DNA from: Roseivirga sp. E12
GTDB lineage: Bacteria > Bacteroidota > Bacteroidia > Cytophagales > Cyclobacteriaceae
Direction: 5' to 3'
Assembly: GCF_017592825.1 (NCBI RefSeq)
Contig: NZ_JAGFMD010000005.1
Location: 62,001 to 126,000, forward strand
DNA length: 64,000 nucleotides
Positions 52,496 to 61,426 of this stretch are shown here, piece after piece (positions within the stretch are counted from its first letter, which is position 1; every line of letters begins with the position of its first letter). The notes under the pieces were generated by a model that searched no databases, was not told the origin of the DNA, and saw only the letters and a list, made by a program, of their open reading frames with translations. The position numbers and the translations under genes were made by a program.

Positions 52496-52690
52496 ATGGC
52501 AGATCAGGAAGAAAACAACGAGGAAGACTACTACCCAAGGCGAAAAGGGTTTGGTAGTATCGGAACCGGAATCGCTATCGGTATTGGCATCGGGGTAGCC
52601 ATGGATAACATCGCCATTGGCATTGGTGTTGGCATTGCCATGGGGCTTGGTTTCGAAATGATCAACCGAGCCGCTAGAAAAGGCAAATAA
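52496..52690 (+). CDS. Glycine-zipper micro-protein
   Basis: 64 residues from the ATG at 52496 (MADQEENNEEDYYPRR). After an acidic head come two hydrophobic GxGxG segments (GIAIGIGIGVAM and AIGIGVGIAMGLG) that fit glycine-zipper membrane helices or a small amyloid-like packing unit. It has no signal peptide. It sits between the DinB and permease genes and ends 3 bases from the convergent permease stop. Function unknown. Confidence 0.65.
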   Translation: MADQEENNEEDYYPRRKGFGSIGTGIAIGIGIGVAMDNIAIGIGVGIAMGLGFEMINRAARKGK

Positions 52691-52692
52691 GA

Positions 52693-55092
52693 CTACTCAT
52701 CCCTCAAACGATCTGAAGGATTTGCAAAAGCTGCTTTAACTGTTTGCATACCAATCGTCATAACGGCAATGAACAAGGCAATTCCGCCTGCAATCACAAA
52801 AGGTAGTATACTGAGGTTTATTCTGTAAGCATATCCGTCTAACCAATCATTCATAAAATACCAAGCCACTGGCACTGAAATGATCAAAGCCAAAGTCACC
52901 AAAAGAACGAATTCACGACTCAGTGTCGTAACAATTTGCTGTATAGATGCTCCAAGGACCTTTCTTATACTAATCTCCTTTCCTCTTTGAGCAACTGTAA
53001 AAGAGGCCAAACCAAACAGCCCTAAACAAGCCAAGAAAATAGCCAAACCGGAAAAAATGGTAAACAATTGACTACGTTGCGTTTCTGACTGATAAACGTT
53101 AGCAAATCGATCGTCTAGAAAGTTATAAGCAATTGGTGTATCGGGGGAAAACTTGGCGTACAAAGCCTCGACTTTTTCAACTGTCTCCCTAAGTCCACTC
53201 CCTTCAATCTTAATGGATAATGCCCGCATGCTGTTCGGCCTGTTAACTAAAATTATTGGAACAATCTCGCTTTGTAGTGACTCAAAGTGAAAATCCTTGA
53301 CTACACCAATGACTTTACCTCTTACTCCTGCATACACCATGTTCTTTCCAACGGCATCTTGAGCATTTTCCCATCCAATGACTTGAACGGATCTTTCGTT
53401 TAATACAAAGCTGGCAGAATCAGTGGCAAAATCCTTGGAAAAGTTTCTTCCTCCAGCCATTTCCATCTGATAGTTTGGTATAAAGTCCGGGTCGACACTC
53501 AATACTTTGATAACAATTTGTGTTGCTGTCATTTCACCATCAACCTCCGCCATGGCTCCTTGAGAGTCTAGCAGTTGACCAGAAGGAACTCTACTCGAAC
53601 CACCAGTTGATTTAACTCCGGAGATATTCAGCAATTCATTTTTAAAAGTCTCATAATCGCTTCCTATTTGGCTGCTAACGTTAAGAATCATCATTTGATC
53701 CTTATCGTACCCCAAGTTTTTGTTCTGGATAAAATTCAATTGCTGAAAAACTACAACAGTTGAGATAATCAGAATGACGGAAATAGAGAACTGGACTACC
53801 ACCAGTAGTTTTCTCAAAACTCCACTTTTAGCTCCCGAACTCAATCGCCCTTTTAGAACTCCCAGGGGTTTGAATGCTGATAAATAAAATGCAGGGTAGC
53901 TACCTGCTAGAATTCCAACTCCTATTGCGGCAAAGAAAATAATCAGAAGAATATCCCAATTAGCCAAGAGGTTAAACTTCAATTCTAGACCCGTGAAATC
54001 TCTAAAGAATGGCAATATCAGTAGTGCGGCTACAATAGAAATAAGCACAGCTATAAAGACAAGCACTATTGATTCTACCAAAAATTGATTCATCAGACTT
54101 CCTTTTCCTGCACCAAATACTTTTCGCATGCCCACCTCTTTCGCTCTGTTGGCAGAACGAGCCGTAGCTAGATTCATATAGTTGATACATGCGATCGTAA
54201 GAATCAATGCAGCAATGGACATGAAAATATAGATGTAGGTGATGTCGCTGTTTTGTCCTTGCTCATCTGAAAGGCTAGATTTCAAATGAATATCAGTGAG
54301 TTTTTGGGTATGCAATCGGGTAAACCCAGGAGCATTCTCACCAATGTGAGCAATCAAAAACTCTTCCATCCTTCTAAGAATTTCCTCATTTCTACCCGTC
54401 TCGGTGAGCGTATAAAGCGTGGTGAAATTGTTGCTTCCCCAGGCTCTTAGCATATTCTCTTTCCCCCCATAGAAAGACTCTACCAGTGAAAAATCAGCCA
54501 TCATATCAATCTGAAATGAAGAATTTCTAGGCATCTTCTTGTAAACTCCCCTTACCATAAGGTCTGCCTGAGATGAGTAGTTGATTGTTTTACCTATTGG
54601 GTCTTCAGAACCGAAATACTTCGTGGCCATTTCATCGGAGATGATAATCGAACCCGGTTGTTTCAGAGCTTCAACCAAGTCTCCTTGCAAGGTCTCGAAA
54701 GTGAGTATTTCTACAATCTCTGGGTCGGCAAACCCAAAATTGTTCTCCTGGAAAAGCTTGTCTCCATACTTGGCTGTCCCTCCAAAGACAGCAAAACGAC
54801 CAATTTTGTCAATTTCCTCTTTATAAAATTCCCTTAAGAAATGGCTAAATGGAGGAGCCAAACGAGACAGATGTAGTGATGTGGAGCCATCCTGACTCAT
54901 AAACTCTCTAGTAAAACGATGAATCTCATCAGAGTTTTCATGGTATTGATCATAGCTCGTCTCTTCATTGATGTAAACACCAATGAGAATACAGCAGGTG
55001 AGCCCAACCGAAAGTCCAAGAATATTGATGATGGAAAAGCCCTTATGCTTTTTTAAGTTTCGGAGTGCAACTTTGATATAACTTTTAATCAT
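52693..55092 (-). CDS. FtsX/MacB-like ABC transporter permease
   Basis: 799 residues, a paralogue of the permease at 6074-8509, with the same two-half layout: MIKSYIKVALRNLKKHKGFS, first helix, MacB-type periplasmic domain, three helices around residues 290-440, a second periplasmic domain and three helices at the end. EVGMRKVFGAGKGS and EISIRKVLGASIQQ are the coupling loops. No ATPase gene lies next to it. Expected in the cytoplasmic membrane; substrate unknown. Confidence 0.88.
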   Translation of the reverse strand: MIKSYIKVALRNLKKHKGFSIINILGLSVGLTCCILIGVYINEETSYDQYHENSDEIHRFTREFMSQDGSTSLHLSRLAPPFSHFLREFYKEEIDKIGRFAVFGGTAKYGDKLFQENNFGFADPEIVEILTFETLQGDLVEALKQPGSIIISDEMATKYFGSEDPIGKTINYSSQADLMVRGVYKKMPRNSSFQIDMMADFSLVESFYGGKENMLRAWGSNNFTTLYTLTETGRNEEILRRMEEFLIAHIGENAPGFTRLHTQKLTDIHLKSSLSDEQGQNSDITYIYIFMSIAALILTIACINYMNLATARSANRAKEVGMRKVFGAGKGSLMNQFLVESIVLVFIAVLISIVAALLILPFFRDFTGLELKFNLLANWDILLIIFFAAIGVGILAGSYPAFYLSAFKPLGVLKGRLSSGAKSGVLRKLLVVVQFSISVILIISTVVVFQQLNFIQNKNLGYDKDQMMILNVSSQIGSDYETFKNELLNISGVKSTGGSSRVPSGQLLDSQGAMAEVDGEMTATQIVIKVLSVDPDFIPNYQMEMAGGRNFSKDFATDSASFVLNERSVQVIGWENAQDAVGKNMVYAGVRGKVIGVVKDFHFESLQSEIVPIILVNRPNSMRALSIKIEGSGLRETVEKVEALYAKFSPDTPIAYNFLDDRFANVYQSETQRSQLFTIFSGLAIFLACLGLFGLASFTVAQRGKEISIRKVLGASIQQIVTTLSREFVLLVTLALIISVPVAWYFMNDWLDGYAYRINLSILPFVIAGGIALFIAVMTIGMQTVKAAFANPSDRLRDE

Positions 55093-55235
55093 GATATGAT
55101 GAGGTTTCTTCTAGAGACTTTTAAAAATCAACTTGGTTACATAATAATATTAAACAGGCTTTTGACCCGTAAAAAGGTGAGTTGGTAAAATACTCTCATC
55201 AAAGAGTAGACAAATTGATAACAGGTTGCACGAAG

Positions 55236-55274
55236 GGGGTCAAAATCACCACCATCCCTTTTGAATTTGACCCC
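55236..55274. promoter_or_regulatory. Inverted repeat before the EEP-family gene
   Basis: GGGGTCAAA (55236-55244) and TTTGACCCC (55266-55274) are exact reverse complements 21 bases apart, ending about 20 bases before the downstream start. It may be an operator or a 5' leader hairpin. The rest of the 55093-55294 gap shows nothing recognisable. Confidence 0.4.
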
Positions 55275-55294
55275 TTTATTTTGCATTTTTGGGC

Positions 55295-56128
55295 GTGCGC
55301 ATTGTGTTTTCATGTTTAATTGCTGGCCTACTCTGGCTAAGCCCAAAGGCTTATGCACAAGAAACCTTTGAATTGGTCTCCTTCAACATTCGCTATGGAA
55401 CACCTGGGGATGGCGAGAATAAATGGAAAAGCCGAAGAGATAGAGTCTTCAACATTTTCAAAAAATACAAAGAGGGAATTATAGCCACCCAAGAAGCCCT
55501 GCCCTTGCAAATCGATGAAATTCTTGAAGAAGTTCCACAACTCGATGTAGTGTATCGTTCAAGGACAGAGAGGGACAAAGAAGGTGAGTCCAATGCGATT
55601 TTCTATAATAAGAAAACTTGGCGGGTTGTTACTCACGAGACATTTTGGCTTTCAACCACTCCTGAAAAGCCAGCCTCTAAAAGTTGGGGTAACACTTTAC
55701 CTCGAATTAGTACACAAGTGGTTTTTCAGCACAGAGCCAGTGGAAAGACGGTCAAAATATTAAATACACATTTGGATCGGTCATCTAATAACAGTCGGGT
55801 CAGAAGTGTGGAGTTGATCTTAAGAACGTTAATGACCGAAACGGTTGCCACACCAACTGTCCTTTTAGGCGATTTCAATGCCGAATATGATGATGATATT
55901 ATTGTTCGAATCAAAGAATTTTTCAACGATGCATATCAGGGTGATGAGTTAGAGGGCTGTACTTTTCATGGATGGAATGGGGGAAGCCATTGTCCACGAA
56001 TCGATTACATATTCTATGACAATTCTCAAAAACTCAAGCTTCAGAAATTCAAGATAGACCAATGGAAGAGCAAGCAACTTTACCCATCTGATCACTATCC
56101 GCTGGTCGCTACTTTTGAGTTGGACTAG
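55295..56128 (+). CDS. Secreted endonuclease/exonuclease/phosphatase family protein
   Basis: About 277 residues, start GTG at 55295 (a TTG two codons upstream is an alternative). A signal peptide (FSCLIAGLLWLSPKAYA) leads into an EEP fold: SFNIRYGT, IATQEAL, NTHLDRSSNNSR, LLGDFNAE, RIDYIF and SDHYPLVATF supply the Mg2+ and catalytic residues. Substrates could be nucleic acid, sphingomyelin or phosphoinositide; not resolved. Convergent with, and overlapping by 20 bases, the EamA gene. Confidence 0.88.
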   Translation: MRIVFSCLIAGLLWLSPKAYAQETFELVSFNIRYGTPGDGENKWKSRRDRVFNIFKKYKEGIIATQEALPLQIDEILEEVPQLDVVYRSRTERDKEGESNAIFYNKKTWRVVTHETFWLSTTPEKPASKSWGNTLPRISTQVVFQHRASGKTVKILNTHLDRSSNNSRVRSVELILRTLMTETVATPTVLLGDFNAEYDDDIIVRIKEFFNDAYQGDELEGCTFHGWNGGSHCPRIDYIFYDNSQKLKLQKFKIDQWKSKQLYPSDHYPLVATFELD

Positions 56129-57017
56129 TCTTGGGTAGTTTTTTCCGATTGGTTATAAATACTCCCACCAGTATTGCCGCGATTCCCGCAATTTGACCAG
56201 ATGCCAATATCTCTCCATCCAAAATACCCCAAGTCAATGCAACAATGGGAATCAAATAAGTCACCATGCTGGAAAAAATCGGGGTGGTGATTTGCACTAA
56301 CCTATTAAATAGAATTAAAGCAATAGCTGTACTCATTACACCTAATAAGCTAATGTAGCCTAGGGCCTCCAGGGCACCTGGTGCGGTAGTAACAGTGTTA
56401 GAAAAGTCAGTCCCCAGCAATAAATAGATCAGAGCAAAGGGTCCTACTAACAGTATACTAACACTTGTGATGACGACTGCATTTAAGTCTGCGAGATAGT
56501 ATTTGATGATGTTCAAATTAGCCCCATAGCACATAGTAGCGATTACTATAAAAATGGCGTAATAATTAAATCCTGAAAAGCCTGTCTCTCCAGCACCCGC
56601 AGTCAGAAGAATAGCTGTACCGATAAAAGCCAAGGCAACACCAATGTATTTACTCTTTTCAAACTTTTGCTTGAACATAGTAGCCCCCATTAGCAACACA
56701 AAAATGGGTGTCAGTCCATTCATAACACCTGTAATACCGCTATCAAGTCTAGTCTGTCCCAGCGCAAAAAGAAATGCAGGAAAAAAGCTACCGAGCATAC
56801 CTATACCCAAGAGCATTTTGAGATTTCGAGAAGAAAGCTTCTTTAGTTTGGGTAAGCTCAGGGGCATCAAAAACACACAAGCCGCTAGTATTCTTAGGGC
56901 ACCTACTTCGCCCGCACTATAGACTTCAAGCCCTCTTTTGATCAAAATAAATGAGGTACCCCACACCAATGCCAGTATTATGAGAATGGTCCAGGCAAGA
57001 ACTTTCGTGTTTTTCAT
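56109..57017 (-). CDS. EamA family (DMT) transporter
   Basis: 302 residues with ten membrane segments in two EamA repeats: LALVWGTSFILIKRGLEVYS starts the first and NYYAIFIVIATMCYGANLNI the second. Members export metabolites such as amino acids or threonine; this one is unassigned. Its 3' end overlaps the end of the EEP gene by 20 bases. Confidence 0.88.
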   Translation of the reverse strand: MKNTKVLAWTILIILALVWGTSFILIKRGLEVYSAGEVGALRILAACVFLMPLSLPKLKKLSSRNLKMLLGIGMLGSFFPAFLFALGQTRLDSGITGVMNGLTPIFVLLMGATMFKQKFEKSKYIGVALAFIGTAILLTAGAGETGFSGFNYYAIFIVIATMCYGANLNIIKYYLADLNAVVITSVSILLVGPFALIYLLLGTDFSNTVTTAPGALEALGYISLLGVMSTAIALILFNRLVQITTPIFSSMVTYLIPIVALTWGILDGEILASGQIAGIAAILVGVFITNRKKLPKTSPTQK

Positions 57018-57072
57018 GGGCTGATACTAAAGCCCAAATGTAGAATTTTTGTAATACAATCCGAGCCTAATT

Positions 57073-58068
57073 TTAGGCCATCTCGAAAGCGTTTTCGAAG
57101 GTAGCGGAAATCTCCTCAAGCAAATCGAACAATTCTTCAGGATTCTCAGATTCCACCAACTTAGTTCTAAAAGGTTTGAAATTTGGAATACCTCTAAAAT
57201 AGTTGGTGTAATGCCTTCTCATTTCAAAAATACCCTGACGATCTCCTTTCCACTCTAATGAGAATTTCAAGTGTTTTGTTGCAACATTGACACGTTCAGC
57301 CATATCGGGCGCAGCAAGTATCTCTCCAGTTTTCATGAAGTGCTTTATCTCATTGAATATCCAAGGATAACCAATAGCTGCCCGGCCAATCATGATACCG
57401 TCAACTTCGTATTTGTTCTTATAATCCAGAGCCTTTTGTGGTGAATCAATATCACCATTTCCGAAAATTGGAATATGAATATCAGGGTGGTTTTTTACCT
57501 CAGCGATTTTAGTCCAATCGGCCTCTCCCTTATACATCTGCTTTCGGGTTCTGCCGTGGATGGTAAGCGCTTGTATACCTACATCTTGAAGTCTTTTGGC
57601 GACATCCACTATCTGTATGGTGCTATCGTCCCAACCCAAACGGGTCTTTACAGTTACCGGCAGAGAAACTTGCTTGACAATCTCCTCTGTCATTTTCTGC
57701 ATTTTGGGAATATCTAGTAGTATACCGGCACCAGCGCCTTTGCAAGCTACTTTTTTGACAGGACAGCCATAGTTAATGTCAACAATTTCTGGCTGAGCAG
57801 CTTCAGCGATGGCTGCCGCCTGGCGCATAGACTCAATCTTATCACCAAAGATCTGAATACCTATAGGTCTCTCATAGTCATAGATATCCAACTTTTGCAC
57901 ACTCTTCTCCGCATTACGAATCAATCCTTCAGAAGAGATAAATTCCGTGTACATCAAATCCGCACCATTTTCTTTGCACACTGCTCTGAACGGTGGATCA
58001 CTCACATCTTCCATTGGTGCTAACAACAACGGAAAGTCTCCAAGCTCTATATTTCCTATTCTTACCAA
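57073..58068 (-). CDS. dusB: tRNA-dihydrouridine synthase DusB
   Basis: 331 residues, TTG start at 58068. Motifs: LLAPMEDVSDPPFRAVCKE, VDINYGCPVKKVACKGAGAG (catalytic Cys), TVKTRLGW, LTIHGRTRKQMYKG and FGNGDIDSPQ. It reduces uridine at specific tRNA positions with FMN and NADPH. It is divergent from the CPBP gene; a palindrome lies between. Confidence 0.92.
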   Translation of the reverse strand: MVRIGNIELGDFPLLLAPMEDVSDPPFRAVCKENGADLMYTEFISSEGLIRNAEKSVQKLDIYDYERPIGIQIFGDKIESMRQAAAIAEAAQPEIVDINYGCPVKKVACKGAGAGILLDIPKMQKMTEEIVKQVSLPVTVKTRLGWDDSTIQIVDVAKRLQDVGIQALTIHGRTRKQMYKGEADWTKIAEVKNHPDIHIPIFGNGDIDSPQKALDYKNKYEVDGIMIGRAAIGYPWIFNEIKHFMKTGEILAAPDMAERVNVATKHLKFSLEWKGDRQGIFEMRRHYTNYFRGIPNFKPFRTKLVESENPEELFDLLEEISATFENAFEMA

Positions 58069-58085
58069 ACCCTATTCTAAAATTC

Positions 58086-58099
58086 GCGTAAATTTACGC
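58086..58099. promoter_or_regulatory. Perfect 14-bp palindrome between dusB and the CPBP gene
   Basis: GCGTAAATTTACGC lies 18 bases from the dusB start and 5 bases before the CPBP ATG. In a 35-base divergent gap it could be a shared operator. No regulator is tied to it. Confidence 0.4.
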
Positions 58100-58103
58100 C
58101 ATT

Positions 58104-59042
58104 ATGACGAGAATTGACAAAGGTATAGATGTCACGGGCGGAAGATCAGCTAGATCTTCTTTTCTTATTATTCTGGGCTTAGTATTCGTAGGCTTTTTTA
58201 TAGGTCAGTTTGTAGGAGCTATTGCCTCATTTGTTTTTGCCATGGCGAATGGAATGGGGATAGATGAAATGACCGATGACCCAAATGTCTTATACGATTA
58301 TATGGGCTTGGGTGAGGTACTTACCACTCAGATGCTCTATACTCTTGTATTCACTTTCTTAACTCCCTGGTTTTATCTAAAGCTCATCGCGAAGCAGCCA
58401 CTATCCTCTATTTCCAACGAAACAAAGCTCGACCCTAAATTAGTCCTCGCTACGATTATAGGAACATTCAGCTTTCTCTTTGTGAACGCATACTTTATAG
58501 AATGGAATGCCAATATTGAATTCCCTGAATTCTTATCTGGATTCGAAGAGTGGGCTCGAAACCTTGAGGAGCAGTTAGCCGAAACCACTGAAAAATTTAC
58601 CACATTCAACAATTTCACCCAGTTCCTTTTTGGCTTCCTAGTCATTGCCATACTGCCGGGCATTGGTGAAGAGCTTTTATTCAGAGGGGTTCTTCAGAAC
58701 AGCTTGCACAAGCTGACCAAAAATGCTCATGTTGCCATTTGGGTATCTGCGTTCATATTTGCAGCTATTCACTTACAATTCTATGGCTTAGTTCCGCGGA
58801 TGCTGCTAGGAGCAGTTTTCGGGTATCTGTACGTTTGGTCAGGCAATATTTGGTATCCAATAATTTCACACATTGCTAATAATGGCATTGCAGTGATCAT
58901 GTCATATACGATATCAGATGTGAACTTAGACGAAACCGAGGCCGTTCCTGTAGCCTATCAGATCATTGGTGTAGTAGTGTTTATCGCCTTCATGTTCCTT
59001 TTCAGAAATTACTATCTTCGACCAAAACATTCCCTTGAGTAG
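58104..59042 (+). CDS. CPBP family intramembrane glutamic protease
   Basis: 312 residues, about eight membrane segments. The catalytic motif GIGEELLFRGVLQ (EExxxR) is at about residues 190-202, and the His motifs are in AIHLQFYGLVPRM and ISHIANNG, as in Abi/CAAX (Rce1-like) proteases. Role could be cleavage of membrane proteins or prenylated peptides. It overlaps the DUF2007 gene by 8 bases, starting a run with lipid genes. Confidence 0.88.
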   Translation: MTRIDKGIDVTGGRSARSSFLIILGLVFVGFFIGQFVGAIASFVFAMANGMGIDEMTDDPNVLYDYMGLGEVLTTQMLYTLVFTFLTPWFYLKLIAKQPLSSISNETKLDPKLVLATIIGTFSFLFVNAYFIEWNANIEFPEFLSGFEEWARNLEEQLAETTEKFTTFNNFTQFLFGFLVIAILPGIGEELLFRGVLQNSLHKLTKNAHVAIWVSAFIFAAIHLQFYGLVPRMLLGAVFGYLYVWSGNIWYPIISHIANNGIAVIMSYTISDVNLDETEAVPVAYQIIGVVVFIAFMFLFRNYYLRPKHSLE

Positions 59043-59247
59043 TTGGCAAACTGTATATCAAAGTGCAAATCCTCATCAGACGGAAATTGTCAAAGATGTT
59101 TTGATCAATGCGGGTCTAAAGGCGATCGTTTTTAACAAACAAGATCACGCTTATAAGTTCGGTAATATTGAAGTGAAGGTAGACCCAGACTCTGTCATGC
59201 GAGCCATTAAAATCATAGAGGAAGAAATTAATTTTAACCATGAATAA
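59035..59247 (+). CDS. DUF2007 domain protein
   Basis: 70 residues, TTG start at 59035 overlapping the CPBP stop. It has the ferredoxin-like DUF2007 layout: VYQSANPHQTEIVKDVLINAG, then a strand pair ending VEVKVDPD-type (IEVKVDPDSVMRAIKII). These are called putative signal-transducing proteins; true role unknown. It overlaps the cdsA ATG by 8 bases. Confidence 0.82.
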   Translation: MSSWQTVYQSANPHQTEIVKDVLINAGLKAIVFNKQDHAYKFGNIEVKVDPDSVMRAIKIIEEEINFNHE

Positions 59248-60052
59248 CCTTGCCGTCAGGGCCATAACGGCAATCATCGGAGTCGCCATTATCATCTCAG
59301 GAATTGTATTTAGTTCGTGGACATTTGCCTTGGTGATGCTGACCATAGCCCTACTTACCTTAAGGGAATTTTATGGGCTAGCGAGAAAAGGTGGAACCAA
59401 ACCTTACGAGGTTTGGGGTTTGGTATTCAGCATTGCTTTATTTGGCCTCCTTTTTCTCAACTATCAGGATCAATTGGAAAATGATACCTTCTGGATGCTT
59501 CCAGCTCTCTTTTCGACAGTCTTCCTCTACCCTTTGATTCGTCATGGTCAAGGACATGCTATCAACTGCCTTGCACTTTCCATCTTAGGTATATTTTACA
59601 TCACTTTGCCGTTTTGCTTGTCAATCCCAATCGCCTTCGTTTCAGGGGAATTTCAATACGAATTGATCTTAGGTGTTTTGTTTGCCCAGTGGGCAAATGA
59701 CACGGGTGCTTATTTTGCAGGTAAAGCCTTCGGTAAAACAAAATTATTTGAGAAGGTCTCCCCTAAGAAAACATGGGAGGGTTCCGTTGGAGGGCTTCTA
59801 CTGGCTGTTGGGGTATCTCTGACGTTCTGCTATTTCTTTGGTACTATGAGTTATCTAGAGTGGACAGGACTTGCCATCGTAATCAGTCTATTTGGAAGTC
59901 TAGGCGATTTAGTTGAGTCGGCATTCAAGAGAGCATTAGCGATTAAAGACTCTGGAAGCACAATTCCAGGCCATGGAGGCTTTCTAGATAGATTTGACGG
60001 CCTCATTCTTGCATTACCATTTGCAACCACCTACATTCACTTCGTCATATAA
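59240..60052 (+). CDS. cdsA: Phosphatidate cytidylyltransferase
   Basis: 270 residues, about seven membrane segments. The C-terminal family signature is complete: SAFKRALAIKDSGSTIPGHG followed by GFLDRFDGLI. It makes CDP-diacylglycerol from phosphatidic acid and CTP, the entry to phosphatidylethanolamine and phosphatidylglycerol. The psd gene of the same pathway is two genes downstream. Confidence 0.95.
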   Translation: MNNLAVRAITAIIGVAIIISGIVFSSWTFALVMLTIALLTLREFYGLARKGGTKPYEVWGLVFSIALFGLLFLNYQDQLENDTFWMLPALFSTVFLYPLIRHGQGHAINCLALSILGIFYITLPFCLSIPIAFVSGEFQYELILGVLFAQWANDTGAYFAGKAFGKTKLFEKVSPKKTWEGSVGGLLLAVGVSLTFCYFFGTMSYLEWTGLAIVISLFGSLGDLVESAFKRALAIKDSGSTIPGHGGFLDRFDGLILALPFATTYIHFVI

Positions 60053-60100
60053 GGAGAAAATAAGCTGTTTCCTCTTGGATGTATTCGCTTAAAATTTCCT

Positions 60101-60108
60101 TAATTTTG
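60101..60108 (+). promoter_or_regulatory. -7 promoter element for the glutamate dehydrogenase gene
   Basis: TAATTTTG is an exact TAnnTTTG match 30 bases before the ATG at 60139. The -33 region has only a weak CTTGG. Confidence 0.45.
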
Positions 60109-60138
60109 GCACAGTCTTAAAACAATATTAAGCTCCCT

Positions 60139-61416
60139 ATGGGTTACATTGAACCGGCTCCGATTAAGGACAAGGCAAATCCTTTCGAGTCAATGATGTC
60201 CAGATTCAATATCGCTACAGAAGCACTGGGTCTAGACGAAGAAGTTTACAACGTTTTAAAATCTCCATCTAAGCAAGTTTCCGTTTCCTTACCCGTCACT
60301 ATGGACGATGGTTCTATCAAGGTATTTGAGGGTCACCGTGTGATTCACTCTAATATTTTAGGGCCTTCCAAGGGTGGTGTTCGTTACGCAATGGATGTGA
60401 ACATTGACGAGGTAAAAGCACTTGCTGCTTGGATGACTTGGAAATGTGCCGTGGTAGATATACCATATGGCGGTGCAAAAGGTGGCATTAGATGTAATCC
60501 TAGAGAGATGTCTGCCGGTGAAATTGAGCGATTGACAAGGGCATACACCCAATCAATGACTGGTGTTTTTGGCCCAGATCGCGATATTCCTGCACCAGAC
60601 ATGGGCACTGGCCCCAGAGAAATGGCTTGGCTAATGGATGAGTACTCTCGTTCTATGGGTACTACTGTTAATGCCGTGGTTACCGGTAAGCCATTGGTAC
60701 TTGGAGGTTCGCTCGGTAGAGTTGAAGCAACAGGCCGTGGTGTTATGGTTTCTGCTTTAGCAGCTATGGAAAAATTAAAAATTAACCCTTACCATGCATC
60801 TATAGCTGTACAAGGGTTTGGAAACGTGGGATCTTATGCCGCGCTGCTAATGGCAGAACGTGGCTGTACTATTGCTGCTATTAGTGATATCTCGGGCGCT
60901 TACTACAATGAAAATGGTATCGATATCAATAAGGCCATTGGATATCGTAATAATAATAACGGTACGTTAGAAGGTTTTGATGGGGCTGAATTGATGTCTG
61001 ATCCCGCAGACCTTTTGATATTAGATGTTGACGTACTCGTCCCTGCTGCTGTCGAAGACGTAATTCACTCTGGTAATGTCGATGATGTAAAAGCAAAGTT
61101 AATTGTGGAAGGAGCCAACGGCCCTACGTCTGCAGAAGCAGATGCAATTATCAACGAAAAAGGAATTATGGTAGCACCAGATATTTTGGCGAATGCCGGT
61201 GGTGTGACAGTATCATATTTTGAATGGGTACAAAACAGATTAGGCTACAAATGGACTCGTGAAAGAGTGAACCGTAGATCTGACAGGATTATGAAAGATG
61301 CCTTTGACAAAGTCTACAAAGCCTCTCAAAAGTATAACGTACCTATGCGAATTGCGGCTTACATTGTTGCAATAGACAAAGTATCCGAAACCTATAAATA
61401 CAGGGGAGGATTCTAA
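60139..61416 (+). CDS. Glu/Leu/Phe/Val family dehydrogenase (glutamate dehydrogenase)
   Basis: 425 residues. The catalytic Lys lies in WKCAVVDIPYGGAKGGI, PDMGTGPREMAWLMDEY follows, and the Rossmann NAD(P) domain has VQGFGNVGSYAALLM. Length fits the hexameric GDH-2 type rather than leucine dehydrogenase (about 360). It interconverts glutamate and 2-oxoglutarate plus ammonia. It sits between cdsA and psd but has its own promoter. Confidence 0.92.
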   Translation: MGYIEPAPIKDKANPFESMMSRFNIATEALGLDEEVYNVLKSPSKQVSVSLPVTMDDGSIKVFEGHRVIHSNILGPSKGGVRYAMDVNIDEVKALAAWMTWKCAVVDIPYGGAKGGIRCNPREMSAGEIERLTRAYTQSMTGVFGPDRDIPAPDMGTGPREMAWLMDEYSRSMGTTVNAVVTGKPLVLGGSLGRVEATGRGVMVSALAAMEKLKINPYHASIAVQGFGNVGSYAALLMAERGCTIAAISDISGAYYNENGIDINKAIGYRNNNNGTLEGFDGAELMSDPADLLILDVDVLVPAAVEDVIHSGNVDDVKAKLIVEGANGPTSAEADAIINEKGIMVAPDILANAGGVTVSYFEWVQNRLGYKWTRERVNRRSDRIMKDAFDKVYKASQKYNVPMRIAAYIVAIDKVSETYKYRGGF

Positions 61417-61426
61417 TCGAAAATTG

